Source: Cellvibrionales bacterium UBA7375 (GTDB lineage Bacteria; Pseudomonadota; Gammaproteobacteria; Pseudomonadales; Porticoccaceae). From it: DNA of 21,401 nt. The notes below the pieces were generated by a model. The model had not been told where the DNA came from. It saw only the letters and a list, made by a program, of their open reading frames with translations, and ran no database searches. Position numbers and translations under genes: made by a program. Positions within the stretch are counted from its first letter, which is position 1; each line of letters opens with the position of its first letter. Below are positions 1 through 8,372 of this stretch, one piece after another. Location: positions 1-21,401 of the forward strand of contig DKNZ01000020.1 in assembly GCA_002469845.1 (NCBI GenBank), written 5' to 3'.

Positions 1-266
1 GCTTTTAGCACCTGATCCACCATAATTACCAGTGATGCAATGATTGTCATTTGTACAATAATTCTGATGCTGTTGGGAATATGATGACGAATTAGCGAAA
101 CAAAAAGGTTGGCAAAAGCCGAGACAATTGTCAGCGCTAAGCACATAACAAAAGCAACCTTCATGCTCGTAGTTACAGCCAAGGCAGAGCATATACCCAG
201 TATCTGCAGTGCAATTGGATTATTACTAGCTATTGGCTCGAGTAAGATATCTTTAGTCTTGGACAT
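1..266 (-). CDS. nqrD: Na+-translocating NADH:quinone reductase subunit D (partial, 3' end off the window)
   Basis: Membrane subunit of the six-subunit Na+-NQR complex, which couples NADH oxidation by ubiquinone to Na+ export across the inner membrane. Only the first 88 codons are present; the gene continues past the left edge. The visible protein starts MSKTKDILLEPIASNNPIAL and includes PIALQILGICSALAVTT and HIPNSIRIIVQM, matching what I recall of Vibrio NqrD almost residue for residue. It is hydrophobic and would form the first transmembrane helices. The start is the ATG at 264-266, three bases after the nqrC stop. A strong Shine-Dalgarno (GGGGAGG on the minus strand) lies within the last nqrC codons, implying translational coupling. 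nqrE and nqrF should follow outside the window. Family assignment is firm. Confidence 0.97.
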   Translation of the reverse strand, partial: MSKTKDILLEPIASNNPIALQILGICSALAVTTSMKVAFVMCLALTIVSAFANLFVSLIRHHIPNSIRIIVQMTIIASLVIMVDQVLK

Positions 267-269
267 CTC

Positions 270-1037
270 TTACGCCTCCCCTGTCTTTAAATTTTCTATA
301 AAGGATTTGAATCCTTGATCACCCAACCAATACTTGATCAGGTTATCAACACCCCTTGTAGTAAGAGTAGCACCAGCAAGACCATCAATTTGGTACTCCG
401 CTCCATCTCGAGAAGTATCGACCTTACCTTTAATAACCTCCAGAGCAAGAACATCGCCATCATAGGCACTTTTGCCCACCCAGCTAGCTTTCCACTTAGG
501 ATTATCAACTTCTCCACCAAGGCCTGGCGTTTCGGTATGCTCATAAAAGCCAATACCAGCCACTGTTTTTAAATCAGATTCTAGAGCGATAAAGCCATAA
601 AGAGTCGACCATAGCCCATAACCTTTAATCGGTAGAATTACCTTCTCAAGACCAAGGGCATTTTCCACAATATAAACTTTTGAAAAATTAGCGCGTCGCT
701 TAATTTTTGCAATATCTTCTGATGAACTTAGCGCAACAGAAAGAGCGGGATCAGAAGAAGCTTTACGCTGATCATAGGTGGCAGAATCAACGGCATTGGT
801 ATAGCGGCCAGTCTCCATATCAACCAGCTTGACACTAATCTTTTCGAACTGAGTTTCAACATCAACACCCTCTTCTAACAGACCTGCAGAAGCGAGAATA
901 TTAGTTTTAAGATCGAGAAGCTTATTGGCTTCTTGAGCAGGACGAAGAAGCACAGCCGCACTGGACACAACGACTGCACAAACAATGCATAGGGTCAATG
1001 CAACTACGAATGTTTTGGTAACAGATTCATTAGCCAC
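270..1037 (-). CDS. nqrC: Na+-translocating NADH:quinone reductase subunit C
   Basis: Periplasm-exposed, membrane-anchored subunit carrying a covalent FMN that passes electrons within Na+-NQR. The protein is 255 residues, normal for the family. It has one N-terminal transmembrane helix (about residues 9-31) followed by an FMN-binding domain with YDQRKA near 88-93, ETPGLGGEV at 169-177 and the flavinylation motif DGLAGATLT at 218-226. The FMN-bearing Thr should be T224, the equivalent of Vibrio T225. Position 221, usually Ser or Thr in the ApbE recognition motif as I recall it, is Ala here. The start is GTG at 1035-1037, overlapping the nqrB stop by 8 bp. It is supported by an AGAGGAG Shine-Dalgarno about 8 bases upstream and by the N-terminus MANESVTKTF. 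Confidence 0.97.
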   Translation of the reverse strand: MANESVTKTFVVALTLCIVCAVVVSSAAVLLRPAQEANKLLDLKTNILASAGLLEEGVDVETQFEKISVKLVDMETGRYTNAVDSATYDQRKASSDPALSVALSSSEDIAKIKRRANFSKVYIVENALGLEKVILPIKGYGLWSTLYGFIALESDLKTVAGIGFYEHTETPGLGGEVDNPKWKASWVGKSAYDGDVLALEVIKGKVDTSRDGAEYQIDGLAGATLTTRGVDNLIKYWLGDQGFKSFIENLKTGEA

Positions 1038-2220
1038 GTGCTAGTCTCCTCTTGATATTGGACTCAACAACATAATGATCAATCAGCGGTGCAAATAAGT
1101 TAGCAAAAAGAATTGCTAACATCATACCCTCCGGGAAGGCCGGATTAACCACGCGAATTAGAATAACCATGACCCCAATCAAAAGCCCATATATGTACTT
1201 ACCGGTATTAGTCATGGAGGCAGATACTGGGTCAGTTGCCATAAAGATGGCACCAAAGGCAAAACCACCAATAACCCAGTGCCAGTAGAAAGGCAGTGCG
1301 AACATTGGGTTGGTTGATTCGATACTATTAAATAACAAGGACACAAGTGCTGAACCCACAAGCACGCCACCAATAATGCGCCATGATGCGATTTTCATTG
1401 AAACTAGCACCACCGCTCCCATTAGAATAGCAAGAGTTGATGTTTCACCAATAGAACCATGGATAGTCCCGATAAATGAATCCATCCATGTCGCAGTTTG
1501 AGATAATGCAGCAACACCATCAGCGGCAGCAATAGATAACATGGTAGCCCCTGTATAGCCGTCTACAGCGGTCCAGACCATATCGCCACTCATATAAGCT
1601 GGATAGGCAAAGTACAGGAATGCGCGACCCGTTAAAGCAGGATTGAGGAAGTTTTTGCCGGTACCACCAAATATCTCTTTACCAATGACAATACCAAAGG
1701 TTATACCTACAGCAACCATCCACAACGGAAGATCTGGAGGACAACAAAGAGCAAACAAGACAGAGGTTACAAAGAAGCCTTCATTAACTTCATGTCCACG
1801 GACACTGGCAAAAAGTACCTCCCAAAAACCACCCACAATGAATGTAGTTGCGTAAATTGGAATAAAGTATGCCGCACCATGGATCATATTGTCCCAGATG
1901 CTATTGGCATCATAACCCGCAAGCAGACCTATAAATAGGCCTCGCAGTCCTTCCTGACTGGCCATACCCATATCAGCCATAATATTGTTAGCTTGAAAGC
2001 CAATATTCCACATGCCAAAAAACATGGTTGGAAAAGTACAGAGCCAAACTGTGATCATCACCCGCTTGAGATCAATGTTATCTCTGACATGGGAGCTATT
2101 TTTTGTTACATCTGATGGTTTGAATAGACCAGTATCAATCGCCTCATAAAGGGCATACCAACCTTCCCACTTGCCGCCTTTTTTAAAATTGGGCTCTAAT
2201 TTATCAAGAAATTTACGCAT
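1030..2220 (-). CDS. nqrB: Na+-translocating NADH:quinone reductase subunit B
   Basis: Large integral membrane subunit of Na+-NQR. In the known enzyme it carries a covalent FMN, binds riboflavin and contributes to the Na+ path and quinone site. The protein is 396 residues with a hydrophilic N-terminus (MRKFLDKLEPNFKKGGKWEG) and about ten hydrophobic segments between residues 53 and 382. The flavinylation motif DGYTGAT spans 220-226, so T226 is the expected FMN attachment residue (T236 in Vibrio). Other family signatures are GKNFLNPALTGRAFLYFAYP at 188-207 and FMATDPVSASMTNTGKYIYG at 326-345. The ATG lies 5 bases downstream of the nqrA stop. An AGGAGGG Shine-Dalgarno sits inside the last nqrA codons, so the two are translationally coupled. 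Its 3' end overlaps nqrC by 8 bp. Confidence 0.98.
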   Translation of the reverse strand: MRKFLDKLEPNFKKGGKWEGWYALYEAIDTGLFKPSDVTKNSSHVRDNIDLKRVMITVWLCTFPTMFFGMWNIGFQANNIMADMGMASQEGLRGLFIGLLAGYDANSIWDNMIHGAAYFIPIYATTFIVGGFWEVLFASVRGHEVNEGFFVTSVLFALCCPPDLPLWMVAVGITFGIVIGKEIFGGTGKNFLNPALTGRAFLYFAYPAYMSGDMVWTAVDGYTGATMLSIAAADGVAALSQTATWMDSFIGTIHGSIGETSTLAILMGAVVLVSMKIASWRIIGGVLVGSALVSLLFNSIESTNPMFALPFYWHWVIGGFAFGAIFMATDPVSASMTNTGKYIYGLLIGVMVILIRVVNPAFPEGMMLAILFANLFAPLIDHYVVESNIKRRLARG

Positions 2221-2225
2221 GTGGA

Positions 2226-3557
2226 TTAACCCTCCTGCTCAATTCTAGTAAGGTTATCCCGAAGAATTGGACCATATTCATACTTACCAACACAAACATA
2301 GGTATACAATCCCACATCATCTTCATCGAGCTCTAAACACCCCAATTTTTGCGCCATTTCAGTATCGCCGACAATCAAGGATCGCAACAACTGAACCGGC
2401 AACATATCCATGGCGGTTACGTTTTCGTACCCACCTACCGGCACCATGGCTCGCTCACTACCATTAGTGCTAGAGGTCATATTAAATAACTTATTCATCA
2501 TCCTACCGGCAAAAATTGGCAATGCAGAATGCTTGTTAATACCCGGACGTAAATAATGTAGAAACTCTCGCTCTCGCCCCTCTCGAATAACTGAAACCTG
2601 ATTGTGGTATCTGCCAAGAAAAGCATAGTTACCCGAGGCATTTCTACCGCTTAGTACCGAACCAGAAATTATACGATTTTCATCATTTACAAGCCCACCA
2701 ATAACCAACTGATTAAGATTTGCCCCCAAAATTGTTTTAATTAGACGGGGCTCTGTCACCTGAGGTCCGGCCAAAGCAACAACCCGTTTATTATCAATTT
2801 CACCAGAGGTAAATAAAGAACCAATAGCAATAACATCTTGGTAGTTGATAGTCCAAACTGTTTTTTCTGAACTGACTGGATCTATATAGTGAATATGAGT
2901 GCCTGATAGCCCTGCCGGATGTGGGCCAGAGAAACTATGGAGAGCTACATTATCTGCGGTAATAGCTGAGTGGCTCTCAATACAAAGGTTAACTGAACCC
3001 TCTGTTAATTTTGAGATAATAGTTAAACCATTAGCAAAATCGTGCGCACGCTCTGTAATAATGACCTCAGGATTCGCTGCTAGGGGATTGGTATCCATAG
3101 CATTGACAAAAATAGAAGCTGGCGCGCTATCAATTGCCGGCACCTTTGAGTAAGGGCGCGTCTTAAGACTAACCCACTGCCCTGAATTAACCAGATTATC
3201 GACAATCTGCTCGCGACTCAGGGTAGATAACTTATTTTCTTCAAAAGAGGGAAATGTTATTTTTTCATCGCCTTCAATATCAATGACCAAAGACTGAAAA
3301 ATGCGTCTCTCACCACGGTTGATTTCAACCACAGTACCAGAGGATGGAGAGGTAAATTGTACCCCTGGATTTTTTTTGTCAGTAAAAAGCAACTGTCCTT
3401 TGCTAACACTATCCCCAACTTTCACCTCCATGGTGGGTTTCATACCATGAAAGTCAGAGCCAATAACTGCAATTTGACTAGTCTTAGGGCCATCGTGAAT
3501 TTCCTGCTTTGGCGCACCTGATATTGGCAGGTCCAATCCGCGGCGAATTTTAATCAT
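2226..3557 (-). CDS. nqrA: Na+-translocating NADH:quinone reductase subunit A
   Basis: Cytoplasmic peripheral subunit of Na+-NQR, first gene of the operon, associated with quinone binding at the membrane interface. I place the start at the ATG at 3555-3557, giving 443 residues beginning MIKIRRGLDLPISGAP. This matches the family start (M-I-x-I-K/R-K/R-G-L-D-L-P-I). An in-frame ATG four codons upstream (3569) is possible, and neither has a good Shine-Dalgarno. A biotinyl/lipoyl-like barrel is visible early (VGDSVSKGQLLFTDKKNPGV, about 48-67; SPSSGTVVEINRGERR follows). Then come RPYSKVPAIDSAPASIFVNA and MDTNPLAANPEVI. Length is typical. A long untranslated leader with a candidate promoter and inverted repeat lies upstream. 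Confidence 0.97.
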   Translation of the reverse strand: MIKIRRGLDLPISGAPKQEIHDGPKTSQIAVIGSDFHGMKPTMEVKVGDSVSKGQLLFTDKKNPGVQFTSPSSGTVVEINRGERRIFQSLVIDIEGDEKITFPSFEENKLSTLSREQIVDNLVNSGQWVSLKTRPYSKVPAIDSAPASIFVNAMDTNPLAANPEVIITERAHDFANGLTIISKLTEGSVNLCIESHSAITADNVALHSFSGPHPAGLSGTHIHYIDPVSSEKTVWTINYQDVIAIGSLFTSGEIDNKRVVALAGPQVTEPRLIKTILGANLNQLVIGGLVNDENRIISGSVLSGRNASGNYAFLGRYHNQVSVIREGREREFLHYLRPGINKHSALPIFAGRMMNKLFNMTSSTNGSERAMVPVGGYENVTAMDMLPVQLLRSLIVGDTEMAQKLGCLELDEDDVGLYTYVCVGKYEYGPILRDNLTRIEQEG

Positions 3558-3662
3558 AGAAAATACCATTGACGAGATTAAAAAAAATTAAGAACAAAAC
3601 TGCGATTACGAACCAAACTGCCTTGGCAAAAATCACTTAGCGCTCAAAACCATCTAATTAAC

Positions 3663-3703
3663 TGACTCAATATACGCACTAACTTCAGAAGTGTATTGGG
3701 TCA
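3663..3703. repeat. Imperfect inverted repeat in the nqrA leader
   Basis: TGACTCAATA (3663-3672) faces TATTGGGTCA (3694-3703): 9 of 10 positions are complementary, with centres 31 bp apart, about three helical turns. An inner CACT (3677-3680) pairs with AGTG (3690-3693), leaving a 4-base bulge and a 9-base loop. As nqr mRNA this could fold into a two-part hairpin with one C-A mismatch. As DNA it could bind a dimeric regulator at two sites. It lies just downstream of the candidate nqr promoter, between it and nqrA. Function is inference. Confidence 0.4.
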
Positions 3704-3718
3704 ACAATTTCGCGCGGG

Positions 3719-3748
3719 AGTATAATATTGTTAGGGTTTTGATGCCAG
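3719..3748 (-). promoter_or_regulatory. Candidate sigma-70 promoter for the nqr operon
   Basis: Read on the minus strand, CTGGCA (complement of 3743-3748, 4/6 to TTGACA) is followed after 18 bases by TATACT (complement of 3719-3724, 5/6 to TATAAT). Transcription would begin near 3712, giving a leader of about 155 nt before nqrA. The rest of the gap between gloB and nqrA (3558-3825) shows no open frame that looks like a gene and no hairpin-plus-T-run terminator behind gloB. Read-through from gloB therefore cannot be excluded. Confidence 0.4.
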
Positions 3749-3825
3749 TTTAACCGCCAAAATTCGTGTTTTTTTTCGACTATTTATTGATTTACGGCGA
3801 CTCTTGCACAATTTGCTGTTAAAAC

Positions 3826-4617
3826 CTACCAATTATTGCGCAAAGTTCTCAAAGCAATAAATATATCTTTCTCACAGGGTTTATCAGGGAAATCAGGCAT
3901 TGTGTTTTTTAAATTATTAATTATTTCTGGATTATTTAATCGCAAAAAACAGTTTATTTGCTTTTCAAGTCCGATGGTTGTTACTGCAGGATTGTTTGTG
4001 TCCTGTTTTATAACCTGCTCAAGAAGACTGGACGCTGCTTTATTACTGGGTTCTCGGTCGAGGGTAAACTGCAAGTTATTAACAATATAATCATGCCCCG
4101 GATAAACTTGAGTATCATCAGGCAGTTTCGAAAGAACCATAGAAAATGTAGTAAAAAGCGCCTCTGGATGACCACCGCTGTGACAGTTACCCGCCCCCGC
4201 ATTAAATAATGTATCTCCACTAAAGAGCACAGGAGGTTGAGTCTTTGATAATAAACATATATGACTCATGGTATGGCCCGGCGTATCTAACACCCTTAAC
4301 TGTACAGTCTCACCAACCTCCACAACTTCTCCGCCTTTTAGCGCAACATCTACACCGGAAATAACATCTTGCGCTGCTTGATGAGCTAATAAAGTTGCCT
4401 CAGTTTCTTCAATTAAAGGTTTATTGCCCTCAATATGATCATGGTGTTCATGAGTATTTAGTACTTTAGTAATTGTCCATCCATGACTTTTCGCTACATC
4501 AAGACACTGTTGATAATTTAAAGGGTCAATAGCTAGTGCTTGCTTACTTTTTGGGCAGGCAATTAAATAATTAAAATTACGCCAAGGATTATTGGTCCAT
4601 ATCTGCTCGATTAACAT
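3826..4617 (-). CDS. gloB: Hydroxyacylglutathione hydrolase (glyoxalase II)
   Basis: Cytosolic metallo-beta-lactamase-fold thioesterase. It hydrolyses S-lactoylglutathione to D-lactate and glutathione, the second step of methylglyoxal detoxification. The protein is 263 residues, close to E. coli GloB (251). The binuclear metal motif THEHHDH is at 55-61 (H56, H58, D60, H61). Further ligands are H115 in the TPGHTMSH segment, D135 in SGDTLF and H175 in YPGHDY. The C-terminal HAGH-type domain ends IALRTLRNNW; the family usually ends in a similar LR-x-x-K/R motif. The ATG at 4615-4617 has only a weak Shine-Dalgarno (GAGCG). It is divergent from mfd across a 307-bp gap and lies upstream of nqrA on the same strand. 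From memory Pseudomonas has a gap gene in this slot. Confidence 0.95.
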   Translation of the reverse strand: MLIEQIWTNNPWRNFNYLIACPKSKQALAIDPLNYQQCLDVAKSHGWTITKVLNTHEHHDHIEGNKPLIEETEATLLAHQAAQDVISGVDVALKGGEVVEVGETVQLRVLDTPGHTMSHICLLSKTQPPVLFSGDTLFNAGAGNCHSGGHPEALFTTFSMVLSKLPDDTQVYPGHDYIVNNLQFTLDREPSNKAASSLLEQVIKQDTNNPAVTTIGLEKQINCFLRLNNPEIINNLKNTMPDFPDKPCEKDIFIALRTLRNNW

Positions 4618-4924
4618 AGATCGCTCAACAGTAGATGATTATTCAATCTCAATAGGATAACGCTGCCAATCAACACCTGCAAACTTTTCAATGCATCTTA
4701 CAACCTGACAACTGTAACTAAACTAATTGTCGTACCAACAATAAATCACTACATTTTATTGTGGAATAATTATTACACTTGCGTGTCTATAAACTATAGA
4801 CAAAATATGAAGTATTAATCAGCAAATTGATAATTTTTTACAAACAGGTTCACCAAGTAGAGTAAAATGTGTAAGCAACAGTATACAAGTATTAATCCTA
4901 ACATCAGATTTGAGAATGTAGTCC
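4618..4924. other. Divergent gloB/mfd intergenic region
   Basis: This 307-bp AT-rich gap separates gloB (minus) from mfd (plus) and must hold both promoters. I see no convincing open frame or RNA gene. Its clearest element is the 8+8 bp dyad at 4784-4802, described separately. A TTGCGT at 4779-4784 could be a plus-strand -35, but no good -10 follows at 16-18 bp. The mfd start lacks a clear Shine-Dalgarno: only GAG at 4912-4914 lies near, and an ATG-TAG minimal frame sits at 4916-4921. Confidence 0.5.
4784..4802. promoter_or_regulatory. Perfect 19-bp dyad, candidate operator between gloB and mfd
   Basis: TGTCTATA-AAC-TATAGACA has perfectly complementary 8-bp arms around a 3-base centre. It sits 168 bp upstream of gloB and 123 bp upstream of mfd, in their shared control region. 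It directly follows TTGCGT (4779-4784), so 17 bp of the dyad would fill the spacer of a promoter with that -35, reminiscent of spacer-bound activators. It lacks the CTGT...ACAG ends of a gammaproteobacterial LexA box. The regulator is unknown. Confidence 0.45.
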
Positions 4925-7900
4925 ATGAGCAAAGCTAAAAATAGTCAATCTGATTGGGCTTCCCAGGGTTCTACAGCACAAGCTTTAACTATTGCCGAAA
5001 GGGCTATAAGCTATTCTGGCATTTCTCTGGTAATTACCGCTACAACCGCTGAAGCCTCAACATTGCGCACAGCCATAAGTTTTTTCCTGCAAGACAGCAA
5101 TATAGAAACAAAGGTTTTCCCAGATTGGGAAACTCTGCCCTATGATATTTTTTCGCCCCATCAGGATATTATTTCAGATCGCATACAAATACTGAGTGAG
5201 CTGCCGACACTCACTCAGGCTGTGCTAGTTCTGCCCCTGACCTCTTTACTACATCAGCTTCCACCTACAGACTTTTTGGCTTCGCGGTTATTTGACTATC
5301 AAGTCGATGAAACACTTGATCGAGACAAGCTGCATAACCAATTAACCAGAGCTGGATATCACCGGGTAGAGACAGTTTATGAGCATGGTGAATATGCTTT
5401 TCGTGGCTCAATCATTGATATCTTTCCTATGGGTGAAAAAGCGCCATTTAGAATTGATTTGTTAGACAATGATATTGAATCCCTAAGAATATTTGATCCT
5501 GAGTCACAACGCACCTTATCCAGTGTAGAGCGTTTAAGACTTTTACCGGCTCGGGAGTTTCCACTAGATAAGGAAGGTATCAATCAATTTCTAAATCACT
5601 GGCATGATCACTTTGATCCATCAACCACAAACTGCCCAGTTTATAAGGATGTGAAACAAGGCATAGCACCCCAGGGTATTGAGTATTATCTAAGTCTATT
5701 TTTCGACCATACTGCCAACCTATTTGATTATCTTCCCGAGCAAACACAGGTATTTATGCAGGGAGATATTTACAGCACAGCTAATACCTTGTGGCAAGAT
5801 ATAAACCGACGCTACACCGAATATGGCGTCGATCCTGAAAGACCCCTTTTAGCCCCTAAAGAAATATTTATAACGGTTGAAGATCTGTTTTCTGAATTTA
5901 AACAACTCAATATTATTCACAAAGAACAAAATGCATCTGTAACCCCAGAAGAAATTAAGTCTGGAATTCCGGATATAAGTGTTAATAGCAAACAAAATAA
6001 TCCGCTAGAACAGCTTGAGAAATTTATTCTAGATATACCCGCTGATACCAGCATACTATTTTGCGCTGAATCTGCCGGACGAAAAGAAGCTTTAACTGAA
6101 TTGGTAGCTGCCAATAATATCAAACCTCAACCCTATGACTCGTGGCAAGACTTTAGATCTTCCGGTGAAACAATGGGTATTTGCATCTACCCTATCGATC
6201 AAGGATTTTATTCAAAGCAACGTAATATATGCCTTATCACTGAGGGTGAGTTATTTGGCCAACAGGTCTTGCAAAGAAGAAGACGCTCAACGGTCTCTGA
6301 GTCACCTGATTATATTTTCAAAAGTTTAGCTGAGCTTAAAATTGGCGCACCCGTGGTTCATTTAGACCATGGCGTAGGTCGCTACAATGGACTAATACTG
6401 CTATCTGTCGATGGTTCAGAGCAGGAATTTCTAACTCTTATCTATGCCGATGATGCCAAATTATATGTGCCCGTTGCGTCTCTCCATATGATTAGTCGAT
6501 TTAGTGGTAGTGGTGATGAAACCATTGCTCCGCTCCATCGCTTGGGTTCTGATAAATGGGATAAAGCCAAAAAGAAAGCCGCAGAAAAAGTTAGAGATAC
6601 GGCTGCTGAACTACTCGACATCTACTCACGACGCGCTGCTCGAAAAGGTTTTTCCTGCGAGGATAATGAAGAAGAATATCGTCAATTTTGTAGTCAATTC
6701 CCATTTGAAGAAACCGCGGATCAGCAGACTACTATTGACGCTGTAAGAAAAGATCTATTAAGCCCACAGCCAATGGATAGATTGGTTTGTGGCGATGTTG
6801 GTTTTGGTAAAACTGAAGTGGCTATGCGCGCCGCTTTTACAGTAGTTTCTAGCAACAAACAGGTAGTCATTTTGGTGCCAACCACCCTACTAGCACATCA
6901 GCACTTAGATAATTTTCGCGATCGATTTGCCAACTGGCCTATACAAGTCGAGGAGCTATCAAGATTTAAAACCGCTAAAGAACAGCAGCAGGTGATAAAT
7001 GAGGTTGAAGCGGGCAAAGTGGATATTCTTATTAGCACGCATAAACTCTTGCATGCCAATATCGACTTTAGCCGACTGGGTTTAATGATTATTGATGAAG
7101 AGCATAGATTCGGTGTTCGCCAAAAGGAGCAGCTCAAAGCCCTAAGAAGCTCAGTGGATATGCTCACCATGACAGCGACTCCCATTCCACGAACTCTTAA
7201 TATGTCAATGCATAGCATTCGTGACCTGTCGATTATTGCAACTCCACCCGCCAAAAGGCTATCGGTCAAAACATTTATCCGCAAGAAAGAATCACGGGTT
7301 GCCAAAGAAGCAATACTCCGGGAAATTTTACGTGGCGGCCAAGTCTATTACTTACACAATGATGTTAAATCGATACAACGTGCCGCCGATGAATTAGTTG
7401 AGTTAGTTCCTGAGGCCCGAATAAATATTGCCCATGGGCAGATGCGTGAGCGAGAACTGGAAAAAATCATGTCAGATTTTTACCATCAACGATTTAATGT
7501 TCTTGTCTGCTCAACCATAATTGAAACTGGTATTGATATTCCAAGCGCTAATACCATTATTATCGAACGTGCCGACAAATTTGGTCTTGCGCAACTGCAT
7601 CAGTTGCGCGGCAGAGTTGGAAGGTCTCATCATCAAGCCTATGCCTATCTAATGACTCACCCTGAGAAAAAGCTCACCACTGATGCTACCAAACGTCTTG
7701 AAGCCATTGCGGCTGCTGAGAATCTGGGTTCTGGATTTACCCTTGCCACCAATGACTTGGAAATCAGGGGCGCTGGTGAGTTGCTAGGGGAAGAGCAAAG
7801 CGGACATATACAGTCCATTGGGTTTACTCTTTATTTGGAAATGCTCGATCAGGCAGTAGAGGCTATCCAAAGTGGAGAAAGCCCTAACAAAGCAATTAAT

Positions 7901-8350
7901 TTTGATCAGGGTATTGAGGTTAATCTGCATATTCCAGCGTTAATACCATCTGACTATTTACCCGATGTTAATATGCGTCTTACTTTTTATAAGCGCCTAG
8001 CAAACTGTCAAGATAAACAGCAGTTACATGAATTACAGGTAGAAATGATTGATCGCTTTGGACTTCTCCCTGAAGCGGTAAAAGCACTCTTTCAAATCGC
8101 TGAAATTCGACAAATCGGCGAACATATTGGACTGAAAAAAATAGAAGCAGGACCTACCAGTGGACGCTTGAAATTTCTTCAAAATACCAAAGTTGAACCC
8201 ATTTCCATTATTAAATTGGTCCAGCAAAACCCCAATAAATATAAATTGTTGAACAATGACCAATTGAGTTTCACAATGCCTATGGGGAATCCTGAACTTA
8301 GACTTAGTTCAGTCTATGCTATGCTGTCTTCACTGACTGAAACACTATAA
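4925..8350 (+). CDS. mfd: Transcription-repair coupling factor Mfd
   Basis: ATP-driven DNA translocase that displaces RNA polymerase stalled at lesions and recruits UvrA for transcription-coupled nucleotide excision repair. It is 1141 residues, similar to E. coli Mfd (1148). In order: an N-terminal UvrB-homology region (WETLPYDIFSPHQDIIS near 79-95; EHGEYAFRGSIIDIFPMG), the RNA-polymerase-interaction region with HLDHGVGRYNG, then the RecG-like motor with Walker A GDVGFGKT (about 623-630), DEEH (about 724-727), TATPIPRTLNM and the motif V/VI part STIIETGIDIP and QLRGRVGRSHHQAY. The C-terminal TRCF regulatory domain (LPDVNMRLTFYKRLA, DRFGLLP) is complete. All motor motifs look intact. The ATG at 4925 gives a full-length N-terminus but lacks a strong Shine-Dalgarno. 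csiV follows after 22 bp and is probably co-transcribed. Confidence 0.98.
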   Translation: MSKAKNSQSDWASQGSTAQALTIAERAISYSGISLVITATTAEASTLRTAISFFLQDSNIETKVFPDWETLPYDIFSPHQDIISDRIQILSELPTLTQAVLVLPLTSLLHQLPPTDFLASRLFDYQVDETLDRDKLHNQLTRAGYHRVETVYEHGEYAFRGSIIDIFPMGEKAPFRIDLLDNDIESLRIFDPESQRTLSSVERLRLLPAREFPLDKEGINQFLNHWHDHFDPSTTNCPVYKDVKQGIAPQGIEYYLSLFFDHTANLFDYLPEQTQVFMQGDIYSTANTLWQDINRRYTEYGVDPERPLLAPKEIFITVEDLFSEFKQLNIIHKEQNASVTPEEIKSGIPDISVNSKQNNPLEQLEKFILDIPADTSILFCAESAGRKEALTELVAANNIKPQPYDSWQDFRSSGETMGICIYPIDQGFYSKQRNICLITEGELFGQQVLQRRRRSTVSESPDYIFKSLAELKIGAPVVHLDHGVGRYNGLILLSVDGSEQEFLTLIYADDAKLYVPVASLHMISRFSGSGDETIAPLHRLGSDKWDKAKKKAAEKVRDTAAELLDIYSRRAARKGFSCEDNEEEYRQFCSQFPFEETADQQTTIDAVRKDLLSPQPMDRLVCGDVGFGKTEVAMRAAFTVVSSNKQVVILVPTTLLAHQHLDNFRDRFANWPIQVEELSRFKTAKEQQQVINEVEAGKVDILISTHKLLHANIDFSRLGLMIIDEEHRFGVRQKEQLKALRSSVDMLTMTATPIPRTLNMSMHSIRDLSIIATPPAKRLSVKTFIRKKESRVAKEAILREILRGGQVYYLHNDVKSIQRAADELVELVPEARINIAHGQMRERELEKIMSDFYHQRFNVLVCSTIIETGIDIPSANTIIIERADKFGLAQLHQLRGRVGRSHHQAYAYLMTHPEKKLTTDATKRLEAIAAAENLGSGFTLATNDLEIRGAGELLGEEQSGHIQSIGFTLYLEMLDQAVEAIQSGESPNKAINFDQGIEVNLHIPALIPSDYLPDVNMRLTFYKRLANCQDKQQLHELQVEMIDRFGLLPEAVKALFQIAEIRQIGEHIGLKKIEAGPTSGRLKFLQNTKVEPISIIKLVQQNPNKYKLLNNDQLSFTMPMGNPELRLSSVYAMLSSLTETL

Positions 8351-8372
8351 CCAAAGCACAAAAGGACTCTGG

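Noticed and set aside
3558..3569. Upstream ATG for nqrA adding MVFS
   Set aside because: The family start M-I-x-I-x-x-G-L-D-L-P aligns with the ATG at 3555-3557; the extra residues are not part of the conserved N-terminus, though no Shine-Dalgarno decides it.
3767..3776. T-run as a terminator behind gloB
   Set aside because: The T-run is on the plus strand, where no gene ends; on the gloB (minus) strand it is an A-run, and no stable hairpin precedes it.
3838..4209. Plus-strand open frames opposite gloB
   Set aside because: They are antisense to a clearly conserved enzyme, start without ribosome-binding sites and encode low-complexity sequence.
4784..4802. The gloB/mfd dyad as an SOS box for mfd
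   Set aside because: It lacks CTGT-N8-ACAG and has a 3-base centre; mfd is not a known LexA target in E. coli.
6898..7305. 135-codon open frame antisense to mfd
   Set aside because: It lies opposite the strongly conserved Mfd motor region, has a composition fitting a codon shadow, and shows no recognisable domain or start signal.
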